Positions 27,090 to 36,885 are shown, counted from the first letter of the stretch. The stretch is 64,000 nucleotides of DNA from Empedobacter brevis NBRC 14943 = ATCC 43319 (GCF_000382425.1 NZ_KB908292.1:372001-436000); one strand, 5' to 3'. The notes: a model not told the origin generated them from the sequence alone. Translations and numbers: made by a program.

Positions 27090-28577
27090 TTAATTACTTT
27101 GTTCTTTTATAAAATCATTGATGGTAACATTTAAACGTTTGTTACGAATATCTTTCTCAAAACGAATTGGTTCCACTGCTCTTTCATTGCAATCTTTCAT
27201 TCCGCAATTTTCACAAGTAACTGCCACTTCTTTTACAGGAATTGAGGGGTCATTCATAAATTTTATTTTACGCTGAGCCGATTTATACAATACACCTATC
27301 GTTACACTGCGCAAATAATTCGGGTTAAACGGATCTTTCGTTGCAGAAGAGATAACATAATATTTCTGATTATTATTGAATGGATACAATGAAATCTGAG
27401 CTGAAATCTCGTGATAATCTCCCTGATGCTTTTCTAGTTCTTTCAACACATTCAACGAAACCCAGCGGCGGCAATAATGCTCATCTGTCTCATTTGCCTG
27501 AGGAGATTGTTGTTGATTCAGGTGCAATTCTTTTGTCAATTTAAAAGAATTTGACCCAACTTTCGTTGATAATCTTAAGAAAAATAAATCCCGAATATTG
27601 AAATGTTTTGGCAACAAATTTGTCATGCGCTGATAAACCGTTTCCGGTGATTCAGTATATTTTCCTAAAATTTCTTGAAACTTGGATAAATCATGCTGTT
27701 CCACTGCAAACAAATCCTGCATATCTTTCAGCAATTTATCTTCCGGTAACAACAATGCTCCCGCAAAATAGGAAGCATAAAAATTATTCAGCAACTGATC
27801 AAAGTTTTCAAAACTCGCCCATGAAAAAGTATATAAACGTTCCTTCAGTTCAAGGTAATTATATCCTAATTCTTTCGCCAGAATGAAACGTTTTTGATCA
27901 TTATCAGAAATCGAGTTGATATAAAGTAGTTTTTTTTCTTTGATATAAATTGAACGTAACTTAGCCAAGTCCTTTGCTCCTAACTTACTGAAATCTTCAT
28001 AAATGATTAAATAATTGTATTCTTCTTTTAAAATTTCTTCCATTGCTTCATTCGAAACAAAACCGTCTGAATCCACTAAATATTCTTTTAAAAAACTCTT
28101 CGCTGCCCCCTCTATTTCAGGAAAATAATTATCATTTGCCTCTTGAAAAGAACGCAATGAAGCCAAGAAAAAACTTTCGCGTGTAAGGTTATAATTATTA
28201 CCAATTTCAATCAGAGTAGAAATGAAAGCATTAACTTTCATCGGAGCATTAGAAATAATTTCGATTAAATCTCTTTCTTCAATTCCAAATAATTCTAACG
28301 GAATTTCCTGCAATAGATTTGATTGTAAAATTTCTGCAATCGGTGCCAAATTTTTATCCAATTTCAACGAAACTATCTCATCGTAAGGAATTTCCAATGC
28401 TTCTGCAAGTGCTACAATTTTATCAGTTTTTGGGTATTTTTTACCTTTTTCGATTTCATTCAAGTATGATTTAGAAAGCCCTGTCAACTTAGATAACTTA
28501 AACAATGACAAGTCTTTAGAATTTCTAACCTGCTTCAATTTTAATCCAAAAATTAATTTAATGTATTCTTCTTGCAT
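27090..28577 (-). CDS. RamB/ScfR-like XRE regulator of the glyoxylate shunt
   Basis: The 495-residue protein has an N-terminal XRE HTH (LKQVRNSKDLSLFKLSKLTGLSKSYLNEIEKG, residues about 12-44), a central IrrE/ImmA-like region (about 170-290) in which the peptidase HExxH is absent (RFILAKELGYNYLEL), and a C-terminal DUF2083-like domain with a Cys cluster (CENCGMKDCNERA, near residue 450). RamB in actinobacteria has this plan and controls aceA/aceB. Its position divergent to aceB-aceA strongly suggests the same job here, possibly sensing acyl-CoA or acetate status (inference). Confidence 0.85.
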   Translation of the reverse strand: MQEEYIKLIFGLKLKQVRNSKDLSLFKLSKLTGLSKSYLNEIEKGKKYPKTDKIVALAEALEIPYDEIVSLKLDKNLAPIAEILQSNLLQEIPLELFGIEERDLIEIISNAPMKVNAFISTLIEIGNNYNLTRESFFLASLRSFQEANDNYFPEIEGAAKSFLKEYLVDSDGFVSNEAMEEILKEEYNYLIIYEDFSKLGAKDLAKLRSIYIKEKKLLYINSISDNDQKRFILAKELGYNYLELKERLYTFSWASFENFDQLLNNFYASYFAGALLLPEDKLLKDMQDLFAVEQHDLSKFQEILGKYTESPETVYQRMTNLLPKHFNIRDLFFLRLSTKVGSNSFKLTKELHLNQQQSPQANETDEHYCRRWVSLNVLKELEKHQGDYHEISAQISLYPFNNNQKYYVISSATKDPFNPNYLRSVTIGVLYKSAQRKIKFMNDPSIPVKEVAVTCENCGMKDCNERAVEPIRFEKDIRNKRLNVTINDFIKEQSN

Positions 28578-28619
28578 AATTTTTTCAAAAAATATTTGGT
28601 AAATGTAAACGAATTTTTA

Positions 28620-28639
28620 TAATTTAGCGAACGTTCGCT
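28620..28639. promoter_or_regulatory. Palindromic operator between regulator and aceB
   Basis: AGCGAACGTTCGCT (28626-28639) is a perfect 14-bp palindrome in the 119-nt divergent region, directly after TAATTTAG, a weak -7-like element for aceB. A more GC-rich perfect palindrome in such AT-rich DNA is best read as the binding site of the adjacent XRE regulator. Confidence 0.65.
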
Positions 28640-28696
28640 GGAAGTAAAATTCCGCTCGAATAACCAAAACCAAAATTACAACAAAAACACAAAAAA

Positions 28697-30283
28697 ATGG
28701 ATACTATTACGAGTGAATTAAAATTATCGCAGAATAAACTGGATAGTTATCCGGATATCCTGACAAAAGAAGCAGTGAAATTTTTAACTGCCTTACACAA
28801 GAATTTCAATGAAAGACGTTTGGAACTTTTGGCAAACCGGCAAGAAAGACAAATCTTTTTTGATTTGGGAAATTTCCCAACCTTTTTGTCGGAAACAAAA
28901 GACATCAGAAATAGTGATTGGACAGCCGATTCTATTCCTGATGATTTGAAAGACAGACGTGTTGAAATTACAGGTCCGGTTGATCGAAAAATGGTAATAA
29001 ACGCATTAAATTCTGGTGCTAAAACATTTATGGCCGATTTTGAAGATAGCAATTCTCCTACATGGAATAACAATCTTCAAGGACAACAAAATTTAAGAGA
29101 TGCAGTAAACGGGACAATTTCATTTGAAAAAAATGGTAAAACATACAAATTAAATGAAGAAACTGCAGTCTTAATTGTAAGACCGAGAGGTTTACATTTG
29201 AATGAAAAACATATCATAATAGAAAAACAAGAAATATCAGGCTCACTATTTGACTTTGGTTTATATTTTTTCCATAATGCACACACGTTACTTTCCAAGC
29301 AAAGTGGGCCTTATTTCTATCTTCCTAAATTAGAACATCATTTAGAAGCCCGTTGGTGGAACGATGTTTTTGTGTTTGCACAAAACTATATAGGTTTACC
29401 GCAAGCAACAATTAAAGCGACTGTTTTAATCGAAACAATTACAGCTTCTTTTCAACTGGATGAAATTATTTATGAATTAAAAAACCACATTGCAGGTTTA
29501 AACTGCGGTCGTTGGGATTATATATTTTCTTACATCAAAAAATTTAAGAAACATCCGAATTTTATTGTTCCGGATCGTTCACAGGTAACAATGACTTCTC
29601 CTTTTATGGCGGCTTACTCTCAATTAGTCATTCAGCGTTGTCACAAAAGAAATATCCATGCAATTGGAGGGATGGCAGCTCAAATTCCGATTAAGAATAA
29701 TGAGCAGGCGAATCAAGTTGCTTTCGATAAAGTAAAAAATGACAAATTGCGTGAAGTAAAAAACGGACACGATGGAACTTGGGTTGCACATCCTGCTTTG
29801 GTAAAAGTAGCAAAAGATATTTTTGATGAATTTATGCCTCAAGCAAATCAAATTGATAACAAACGCGAAGATGTTCTGACAACTGCCGAAGCCTTATTAG
29901 AACTTCCGAAAGGAACAGTGACCGAAAATGGAATCAGAGAAAATATTAATGTTGGAATTCTATACATCGAAAGTTGGTTATCCGGTAAAGGAGCTGCTGC
30001 ATTATACAATTTGATGGAAGATGCTGCAACTGCAGAAATTTCGCGTACACAACTTTGGCAATGGTTGAATCAACGTATCATTTTAGAGGATGGAGCTGAA
30101 TTCAATAGTGATAAATATAAAAAATTAAGAGCTGAAGAGGTTCAAAAAATAAAACAATTCGTTGGTGAGAAAAGCTATCAAAACGGAAGATTTGATGAAG
30201 CAGTCAAAATCTTTGACGAGTTAGTTTTAGCTCACAAATTTACAGAATTTTTAACATTAGAAGCCTATAAGTATATTGATTAA
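28697..30283 (+). CDS. aceB: Malate synthase A
   Basis: Malate synthase condenses glyoxylate with acetyl-CoA to malate, the second step of the glyoxylate shunt. The 528-residue chain shows the family TIM-barrel landmarks: MADFEDSNSPTWNN, VRPRGLHLNEKHI, the signature around KLEHHLEARWWNDVF, ATVLIETITASFQLDEI, and NCGRWDYIFS. The length equals E. coli AceB (533 aa). It is followed after 57 nt by aceA and is divergent from the RamB-like regulator. Confidence 0.97.
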   Translation: MDTITSELKLSQNKLDSYPDILTKEAVKFLTALHKNFNERRLELLANRQERQIFFDLGNFPTFLSETKDIRNSDWTADSIPDDLKDRRVEITGPVDRKMVINALNSGAKTFMADFEDSNSPTWNNNLQGQQNLRDAVNGTISFEKNGKTYKLNEETAVLIVRPRGLHLNEKHIIIEKQEISGSLFDFGLYFFHNAHTLLSKQSGPYFYLPKLEHHLEARWWNDVFVFAQNYIGLPQATIKATVLIETITASFQLDEIIYELKNHIAGLNCGRWDYIFSYIKKFKKHPNFIVPDRSQVTMTSPFMAAYSQLVIQRCHKRNIHAIGGMAAQIPIKNNEQANQVAFDKVKNDKLREVKNGHDGTWVAHPALVKVAKDIFDEFMPQANQIDNKREDVLTTAEALLELPKGTVTENGIRENINVGILYIESWLSGKGAAALYNLMEDAATAEISRTQLWQWLNQRIILEDGAEFNSDKYKKLRAEEVQKIKQFVGEKSYQNGRFDEAVKIFDELVLAHKFTEFLTLEAYKYID

Positions 30284-30340
30284 CCCCTATAACACAGGAA
30301 ACACACAACACACACATAAACAAAACACAAAAACACAATT

Positions 30341-31618
30341 ATGAGCAATCAAGAAAGAATTCAGAAAATTCAACAGGATTGGGATACAAATCCTCGTTGG
30401 AAAGAAGTCATTCGTCCTTATTCAGCAGCAGATGTTATTCGACTGAGAGGTTCTTTGGACATCGATTACACTTTAGCAAAATTAGGTGCAGAGAAACTTT
30501 GGAAAGGATTAAATTCGAAACCTTTCATGGCCGGTTTAGGTGCTTTAAACGGTAACCAAGCCATCCAAGAGGTGCAAGCCGGATTAGATGCGATTTATCT
30601 TTCGGGATGGCAGGTTGCAGCAGATGCTAATCTATCAGCAGAAATGTATCCGGATCAATCGTTGTATCCTGCAAATTCTGTTCCGATGGTGGTTAAACGT
30701 ATCAACAATGCATTACGCCGCCGTGATGAAATTCAGTCTGTAACAGAACAAGGAAATATCGAGTATATGGTTCCGATTGTGGCTGATGCTGAGGCTGGTT
30801 TCGGAGGAAATCTGAATGCCTATGAATTGATGAAACAAATGATTGAAGCAGGTGTAGCCGGTGTTCATTTTGAAGATCAATTGTCATCAGCAAAAAAATG
30901 CGGTCATCTTGGCGGTAAAGTTTTAGTTCCGACACAAGAAGCGATTAACAAATTGGTAGCAGCACGTTTGGCAGCAGATGTTTGTGGGACTCCTACGCTA
31001 TTAGTTGCGCGTACAGATGCAGAAGCCGCAAATTTAATTACATCGGATATTGATGAAAGAGATTTGCGTTTTATTCTTCCCGGAAGTAGAACTTCTGAAG
31101 GATTTTACAATGTTAAAAATGGTTTGGAACAAGGAATTGATCGCGGATTAAGTTATGCACCTTATGCAGATTTAATTTGGATGGAAACCTCTAATCCTGA
31201 TTTAGGAATGGCAAGAGAATTTGCACAAGCAATCCGAGAAAAATATCCAAATCAATTGCTGGCTTACAATTGTTCACCATCGTTTAATTGGGCAAAACAT
31301 TTGACTGCTGCCCAAATGGAAACTTTCCGAGAAGATTTGGCTGAAATGGGATACAAATTCCAATTCATCACTTTAGCTGGTTTTCATGCGATGAACACTT
31401 CTATGTTCGAATTATCAAAGGCATACAAAGCCAAAGGAATGGCAGGTTATTCGGAATTACAAGAAAGAGAATTCACTTTACAAGAAGATGGTTTTGCAGC
31501 AGTAAAACACCAATCTTTCGTCGGAACTCAATATTTCGATTACGTACAAAATACCGTGCAACAAGGTGCTTCCTCTACTACAGCGATGGCTGAAAGTACG
31601 GAAGCTGCACAATTCTAA
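30341..31618 (+). CDS. aceA: Isocitrate lyase
   Basis: Isocitrate lyase splits isocitrate to glyoxylate and succinate. The catalytic KKCGH signature is at residues 185-189 (Cys187), preceded by the metal-binding [10 protein letters not shown] segment and followed by [13 protein letters not shown] and NCSPSFNW. The 425 aa match the bacterial short form. It forms an operon with aceB; the spacer is A-rich with no promoter box seen. A strong terminator follows. Confidence 0.97.
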   Translation: MSNQERIQKIQQDWDTNPRWKEVIRPYSAADVIRLRGSLDIDYTLAKLGAEKLWKGLNSKPFMAGLGALNGNQAIQEVQAGLDAIYLSGWQVAADANLSAEMYPDQSLYPANSVPMVVKRINNALRRRDEIQSVTEQGNIEYMVPIVADAEAGFGGNLNAYELMKQMIEAGVAGVHFEDQLSSAKKCGHLGGKVLVPTQEAINKLVAARLAADVCGTPTLLVARTDAEAANLITSDIDERDLRFILPGSRTSEGFYNVKNGLEQGIDRGLSYAPYADLIWMETSNPDLGMAREFAQAIREKYPNQLLAYNCSPSFNWAKHLTAAQMETFREDLAEMGYKFQFITLAGFHAMNTSMFELSKAYKAKGMAGYSELQEREFTLQEDGFAAVKHQSFVGTQYFDYVQNTVQQGASSTTAMAESTEAAQF

Positions 31619-31634
31619 TACATACTTTTCAATT

Positions 31635-31668
31635 AAAAAGGACGTACCGCAACTACGTCCTTTTTTAT
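31635..31668 (+). terminator. Terminator of aceBA
   Basis: AAAAAGGACGTA (31635-31646) and TACGTCCTTTTT (31654-31665) form a perfect 12-bp stem with a 7-nt loop ending in a T run. It marks the last clear core-chromosome feature before the island. Confidence 0.9.
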
Positions 31669-31689
31669 TTTAAAGTTTTCAGGAAAAAG

Positions 31690-31858
31690 CCCTTTTAGTT
31701 GAATATAAGGCTCTTATGGGGATAATCAAAGAAGTCAGGTAACGATTTGGTAACGGTGCTTGTTGCTTTGTATTTCAACGTGTTTCCGTTCGCTCATTGC
31801 AAATATACATTTTTTTTGTCCAAACTTTACCTACAACGCAATAGAAAAAACAGTTGAG
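31690..31858. other. Probable island left junction with a truncated gene start
   Basis: On the minus strand a good -7 box, TATATTTG (31800-31807), is followed by an ATG with only 20 codons before a stop, so a promoter is left without a full gene. GGTAACG occurs twice within 20 bases (about 31738-31757). This suggests the end of an integrated element cut a gene here. The exact att core cannot be fixed because the other end lies outside the window. Confidence 0.35.
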
Positions 31859-32311
31859 TTAGACTGTTTCTTTGTTGCTGAAATATTCCTGTGCAATTGT
31901 TATTATTTCTGCACTAAAATATCTTTTGCCATTGCAAGCACCTATGATTGCTTTCTTAAAATCGTCTGCATCACTACCGATGACCAGATAACCGCTAACT
32001 CCGATTTTTAAAAGAGATATTACAGCTTCCTCGCTATCATCGTCACTATGGGCAATAAGATTTAAGTTTGGATATTTTGCTTTTAGTTCGTGGAGCTGTG
32101 TCAATACCTTGCTATCGAAAAAATCAAGGTCAACGATACAAACTTGGGGCAATTCTTCTAATGCTGATAATTGAGATAGTCCGTTCTCAATACTTTCCGA
32201 ACGGAACAGTATATCAATTCCTGAAGCTACAAGGTTGTTGCAGATTATATCTATAATCGGGCTTTTATCATTGATAAACGCAATGCTGATTTGTTCGATA
32301 GTGTTTGCCAT
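31859..32311 (-). CDS. Orphan response-regulator receiver-domain protein (degenerate)
   Basis: The 150-residue protein is a lone NarL/RteB-type receiver fold: ISIAFINDKSP at strand 1 (Asn14-Asp15 in the acidic pocket), VCIVDLDFFD with Asp61 in the phosphoacceptor position, and GVSGYLVIGSDADDFKKAI. In active receivers GYL is followed closely by Lys; here that Lys is replaced by Ile. There is no DNA-binding domain and the chain stops after helix 5. It lies 100 nt downstream of rteC on the same strand. It may act by protein contact rather than by phosphorylation (inference). Confidence 0.7.
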   Translation of the reverse strand: MANTIEQISIAFINDKSPIIDIICNNLVASGIDILFRSESIENGLSQLSALEELPQVCIVDLDFFDSKVLTQLHELKAKYPNLNLIAHSDDDSEEAVISLLKIGVSGYLVIGSDADDFKKAIIGACNGKRYFSAEIITIAQEYFSNKETV

Positions 32312-32411
32312 AACTATTTCTATTACTTAGTTATACAAACTTACACAAATATTTCAAGGGTGTCTATTTATTGCCTATGGCAATTTAATGGTTGGTTTGC
32401 GAAGTAGTCCT

Positions 32412-33257
32412 CTATAAATCTTTGTCCATATATTCTTCCAAAGAAGATTTCAATTGGTCTAAAAATGACGTTCGGGAGCCGGCTCGATATTTCATTCGAT
32501 GAAAAGAATTGTGTAAATCCCCTAAGGTAATCTGAAACAGTCTTTCTAAAGCCAAACTGACTTTTCGTATTCCTATTTTACCGTAGGAAAGTGAGCCATT
32601 CGCATACAGCGCATAAATCAGCTCTATTAAGGCATTTTTGGTATCCGTCCAAAGGATACCGTCAGATGAGATACTGTTTGTAGAAAGAGAGCCTGCTATT
32701 TCATCATTGTTGATTTTTTGGAGTATGTAGGTATAGAGTAGCTCATTTGCTATTATCCGAGCCACTTTGTTATCATAGTAGGTTGAAAACAACGGGTCAA
32801 TTTCAAAGACAAAACTATTTAGCCCATCGTGGAAATTGATGTTGCCCAATCTAAAGTAGGTTTCATCACGGTCGGTTCTTCCTGAACGATAATATCTGTA
32901 AAAATCTGAATTGTAGATATGCTCCCTGTATTCCTGTTTTAATTCCTGCAATTGTTCTGAAAAATAACTGGCATACATCTTTCCTCCGTCAACGGGACAA
33001 GCGGTCTGTATTCGAAATATCTTATTGTGGTAAATGAGTTTGGAGAGGATATATGGCTTAATGTTGCGAAAAAAATTGATTTCCTCCCATTGGTTTTTAA
33101 AGCCCTGTTTCGTAACATCCTCTCTTATAGACCATAAATATTCTTTCAGGTATATGGTCATTTGGTATGCTTCATCAATCTCATTGGGGGAAGTGAGCGA
33201 AATAGCTTTTTCTTTTCGCTGTATCTCCGAGATAATATGATTTAATGATGATGCCAT
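32412..33257 (-). CDS. rteC: RteC-family regulator of a conjugative transposon
   Basis: The protein (281 aa) matches the RteC family: mostly helical N-terminal two thirds (FFRNIKPYILSKLIYHNKIFRIQTACP, SDFYRYYRSGRTDRDETYFRLGNI) and a C-terminal winged-helix-like part (LIELIYALYANGSLSYGKIGIRKVSLALERLFQI). In CTnDOT, RteC activates excision genes. Here it lies at the left of the island next to the orphan receiver. It is strong evidence that the region derives from a CTnDOT-like element. Confidence 0.88.
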   Translation of the reverse strand: MASSLNHIISEIQRKEKAISLTSPNEIDEAYQMTIYLKEYLWSIREDVTKQGFKNQWEEINFFRNIKPYILSKLIYHNKIFRIQTACPVDGGKMYASYFSEQLQELKQEYREHIYNSDFYRYYRSGRTDRDETYFRLGNINFHDGLNSFVFEIDPLFSTYYDNKVARIIANELLYTYILQKINNDEIAGSLSTNSISSDGILWTDTKNALIELIYALYANGSLSYGKIGIRKVSLALERLFQITLGDLHNSFHRMKYRAGSRTSFLDQLKSSLEEYMDKDL

Positions 33258-33363
33258 TCAGATTAGTTTTTTTATTGCTTATTAAACAGAAATATCTAAA
33301 GGTCATTCATCGGAATAACCTTTAGATTTCTTTAATTTATATGATTTGTACAGAATATATTTC

Positions 33364-34947
33364 TTACTTCCCCTGCTCCACACGCTTTAGTGCTTCATTG
33401 TCTTTGGTGTCAAATTTGAAATTCTGAAAGTCTTTATCTGTCGGTATTTCCAATTCAAAGCTTTTCACTTCTGCAATCTCAATTTTTAGGTCTTTCCCTG
33501 TAAAATCCAAAACGTGTCCGCCTTGTGATTTGTCCGATGAAAGAAAATGAAAATGAAAACCTTTACTGTTGATACCGTTAAGATATTCGGGCAGATGATA
33601 ACCGATTAATGTGCCTTGTGTATTTGAAAATTCAAAAAACTTTTGGGTGTTAAAAATTGAAGTAATAACGGGAAATGGCTCATCCTTTATAGGGGGAAAC
33701 GCCCTTGTTTTTATATGGTCGAACTTTCCTGTTATTTTAATGGCATACATCGCATTTTTATTTTTCAGTTCTTTGCTTATCTGCTCCCAAAGGGCTTTTT
33801 CTCCAATGGGATTTTCAATAGTGATTACGGTATCGGCTTTAAAGAATGTGGTAAACAACATTGACGTTTTAAAGTTATCGTCCGGTTCAACGGTTTCGCC
33901 TGTGGCTTTGGTCTGATATACTTTCCCGTCCAACATCGTCAATTCGCCATCCAGCATATCGGGAGCTCCCAAACCGAAATCTCCTTTAAATTTCAGTTCT
34001 TTCAATGGCAAAGTCCCTTTGTACAGACCGCCTACAAAAGCATCTGCCACACCGTATTGATATAGTTTGTTGTATTGTTGCTTATGGTTCATTTCCAATT
34101 CTTTTTTATCTGTGATGATTACTTTGTTTTTCAGCATTTGGGGCATATAGATTTTTTGCGTGGCAGGATTATAAAAAATATCTGCTATGCTTTCTTCGGT
34201 CAGCAACATTTCAGCTTGCTGATTTTTTAAATCGTAAATCCACAATTTGCCATAACCTTTGGTGGGAAATGTTACCCAATCCGAAATCAATAAATGGGTA
34301 TCATCTATCCATTCGATGCCATCAAAAAAGCCATTGGAAATATTAGGCAATTGCCGAAAATCTTCGTTGCCTGTTTTGATGTAAACCGAACCCTCGCCCA
34401 GCATTTTCCCATTGGTGCAAACCGCAATCTGGTTGGTGCTTTTATTGAACGAAATGCCGTTTACGGCAGAGATATTTCCAATGATTTCAAACGACTTTGT
34501 TCGGGTATTCACTTTGTAAATATTGCCCGAATAGGTGTCCGTAATACCGATAAATCCATTTTCCAAACGGCAAATATCATTCAGTACGGTAGCCTGTGGA
34601 ATAACGAGTTCAAAAACTGTTTTTCGGGTACTGATGTCAAAGCCTACTACACGTTCCAAGTCTGCTACGTATAAGATGCCGTTTTCAATCGTCATCCCTT
34701 TGGGAGCGTGTAATACGCCTTTGGTCGGGGCAAACTTCAATTCTATCAGCTTACCGTCTGGAGAAATTTCGCTGATAAATCCGTCACTATCCCTGCTACT
34801 GAAATCCTGTCCCTGATTGGAAACAAAAAAACGCTTGCCGTCTGATGTTACGCTTTCAGGCGTTGCAAAGCCGTTGATAATTTGTTGCGAAAAGCTGCTT
34901 AATCCGATGCAGATAAAGACTACCGTTAATATATTCCTTACTTTCAT
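33364..34947 (-). CDS. Secreted fusion: SMP-30-like beta-propeller plus alpha-acetolactate decarboxylase domain
   Basis: A signal peptide (cut near residue 20, SSFSQ) is followed by a six-bladed propeller-like region (about residues 25-270: VTSDGKRFFVSNQG, APKGMTIENGILYVADL, GFIGITDTYSGNIYKV). Residues about 285-515 are an acetolactate decarboxylase domain: DGELTMLDGKVYQ, FPVITSIFN and the zinc-binding GFHFHFLSSDKSQGGHVLDF with His465, His467 and His478. ALDC turns acetolactate to acetoin and is normally a stand-alone protein. Export of such an activity joined to a propeller is odd; the true substrate is uncertain. It is followed on the transcript side by no further gene and is probably last in an operon with the MDR and SDR genes. 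Confidence 0.78.
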   Translation of the reverse strand: MKVRNILTVVFICIGLSSFSQQIINGFATPESVTSDGKRFFVSNQGQDFSSRDSDGFISEISPDGKLIELKFAPTKGVLHAPKGMTIENGILYVADLERVVGFDISTRKTVFELVIPQATVLNDICRLENGFIGITDTYSGNIYKVNTRTKSFEIIGNISAVNGISFNKSTNQIAVCTNGKMLGEGSVYIKTGNEDFRQLPNISNGFFDGIEWIDDTHLLISDWVTFPTKGYGKLWIYDLKNQQAEMLLTEESIADIFYNPATQKIYMPQMLKNKVIITDKKELEMNHKQQYNKLYQYGVADAFVGGLYKGTLPLKELKFKGDFGLGAPDMLDGELTMLDGKVYQTKATGETVEPDDNFKTSMLFTTFFKADTVITIENPIGEKALWEQISKELKNKNAMYAIKITGKFDHIKTRAFPPIKDEPFPVITSIFNTQKFFEFSNTQGTLIGYHLPEYLNGINSKGFHFHFLSSDKSQGGHVLDFTGKDLKIEIAEVKSFELEIPTDKDFQNFKFDTKDNEALKRVEQGK

Positions 34948-34951
34948 TGCC

Positions 34952-35959
34952 TTAAAATTTGATGACTACTTTACCGAAAACCTTTCCCGATTTCAATTTT
35001 TGAAATGCTTCCTGTGTTTGCTCTATGCTATAAACACTATCAATGGCAGGTTTAAGGTTATTCTTTTCAATGGCATTTACCAAATCGCCCAATTCTTGTG
35101 CATTGCCTACGGAATAGCCTTGTAGGCGGATATAGTTCATAATGAGCGGGAACACATCAAAAGACAGTTTACTGCCCGACATAAAACCAACCAAGCCTAT
35201 AAAACCGTGTTCCTTAACGGAAAGAATACTTTGCTCAATGGTTTCGTTTCCTGCCACATCGAGCGTAATATCTACGCCTGTGCCGTTGTTCAGCCGTTTT
35301 ACTTCATTGCTCCACTGGGGAAAGTCTTTATAATTGATGACTTCATCAGCTCCCAAATCTTTTAGCTTTTGCTCTTTTTCCTTGCTTCCTGTGGTGGCGA
35401 TGACTTTCAGTCCCGACATCTTCGCGATTTGCAGGGCAGATAAGGAAACACCACCGCTTCCCTGTACCAAAATGGTCTGCCCTGCTTTAATATCAGCTTG
35501 TGTTACGAGCATTGCCCAAGCGGTCAAACCTGCAACAGATAGCGATGTAGCTTCTTCATCGGTAAGGTTTTGAGGGGTACGTACCAATGTATTTTCGGGC
35601 TGTACGGTAAACTCTGCCAATGTTCCCGAAGTCTGTACACCTGTTCTCAAAGCATTGTGATAAGGCGTTGTTCTCCCTGCTTCCCAATGGGTAACGAAAG
35701 GAATAAGCACACGGTCGCCTTTTTTCCACCGTGTTACATTCTTCCCAACGCTTTCTACCACGCCCACACCCTCTGAAACAGGAATGAACGGAAGCGGAAT
35801 ATTTAAGCCATTGCTGTTTTCTACTGTAAGTAAGTCAAGGTATTGGAGCGAAACGGCGGTAGTTCTTACCAAAACCTCATTTTCGCCAACTTCGGGAGTT
35901 GGAACTTCGGTTAATTTCAGATTTTCTATGCCGTAGTTTTCTAATTGTATTGCTTGCAT
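34952..35959 (-). CDS. Zinc-type alcohol dehydrogenase / quinone oxidoreductase (MDR family)
   Basis: This 335-residue MDR protein has the GroES-like N-terminal domain (LVRTTAVSLQYLDLLTVEN, GVGVVESVGKNV) and a Rossmann domain with ILVQGSGGVSLSALQIAKMSGLKVIATTGS. The structural zinc Cys cluster is absent, which points to the NADPH quinone oxidoreductase-like branch. It ends 4 nt before the start of the fusion gene and starts 23 nt after the SDR gene, so the three form one unit. Confidence 0.85.
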   Translation of the reverse strand: MQAIQLENYGIENLKLTEVPTPEVGENEVLVRTTAVSLQYLDLLTVENSNGLNIPLPFIPVSEGVGVVESVGKNVTRWKKGDRVLIPFVTHWEAGRTTPYHNALRTGVQTSGTLAEFTVQPENTLVRTPQNLTDEEATSLSVAGLTAWAMLVTQADIKAGQTILVQGSGGVSLSALQIAKMSGLKVIATTGSKEKEQKLKDLGADEVINYKDFPQWSNEVKRLNNGTGVDITLDVAGNETIEQSILSVKEHGFIGLVGFMSGSKLSFDVFPLIMNYIRLQGYSVGNAQELGDLVNAIEKNNLKPAIDSVYSIEQTQEAFQKLKSGKVFGKVVIKF

Positions 35960-35982
35960 AATCTTTTGAATGGAATTTGAAA

Positions 35983-36774
35983 TTAATAACGTTGTCCTCC
36001 GATAGTCAATCCACCGTCTACCAAAATACTTTCTCCTGTAACAAAGGAGGCAGACGGACTACTCAACCAGACCACCAATTCGGCAACTTCTTCAGGGTTT
36101 CCAAAACGACCCATTGGAGCGTGCCTTTTTGTTGGTTCTTTTAGTCTATCAGCTTCTTCTTTAGGAAAAGGATAAAAACGGTCAAACATCGGGGTTTGAA
36201 TGTAGCCAGGCTGAATACTGTTAATTCTTATCCCTGATTGTGCAGCTTCAACAGCCAAAACCCGAACCAATCCGTCCACGGCGGCTTTACTTGCTGAGTA
36301 CACTCCTGAACCTCCAAAAGCTCCTCTTGAAAGCCAAGATGAAGTGTTTACGATTGTTCCGCCAGTGCCTTGTTTTTTGAACTGTTCAATTTCGTATTTG
36401 CAGGATAGCCAAGTGCCTTTGACATTGATGCCTACAACATTATCAAATTCTTCTTCGGGTGTTTCATCAATCGGTGCAAAATGTCCCTCAACACCTGCAT
36501 TGTTAAAAGCAATATCGAGCCTGCCAAAGATGCGAACAGTTTCAGTGATAAGATGTTTTACTTCCTCGCTTTTGGAAACATCAGTTTTTACGAAATGGAT
36601 ATCGGAACTTATTTTTTGCAATTCAGTAAGAGCAGTTTCACCAAGTTCCTGCCTGCGTCCCGCAATAACAACTTTTGCACCTTTTTGTAAAAACAGTTTT
36701 GCAGAAGCCAAGCCTATGCCCGTTGCACCACCTGTGATTAGGGCAACTTTTCCTTTTAAATTTTCCTGAACCAT
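35983..36774 (-). CDS. Short-chain dehydrogenase/reductase
   Basis: A classical SDR of 263 aa: cofactor motif TGGATGIG (residues about 15-22), NNAGVE, the catalytic Ser in IVNTSSW, and YSASKAA with Tyr and Lys, then the PGYIQTPM segment. An Arg in AGRRQ after strand 2 suggests NADP(H) preference. Substrate unknown. It is first of a three-gene oxidoreductase unit in the island cargo. Confidence 0.9.
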   Translation of the reverse strand: MVQENLKGKVALITGGATGIGLASAKLFLQKGAKVVIAGRRQELGETALTELQKISSDIHFVKTDVSKSEEVKHLITETVRIFGRLDIAFNNAGVEGHFAPIDETPEEEFDNVVGINVKGTWLSCKYEIEQFKKQGTGGTIVNTSSWLSRGAFGGSGVYSASKAAVDGLVRVLAVEAAQSGIRINSIQPGYIQTPMFDRFYPFPKEEADRLKEPTKRHAPMGRFGNPEEVAELVVWLSSPSASFVTGESILVDGGLTIGGQRY

Positions 36775-36885
36775 AATTCTTAATTTTTATTACGGTACAA
36801 AGTTCGCTCCGATGCTTTTTAAAAAGTTATGCAAATCAAACAAATGGTTATGAGATAAGTATAGACAATCAGAACTCTTGCACTG

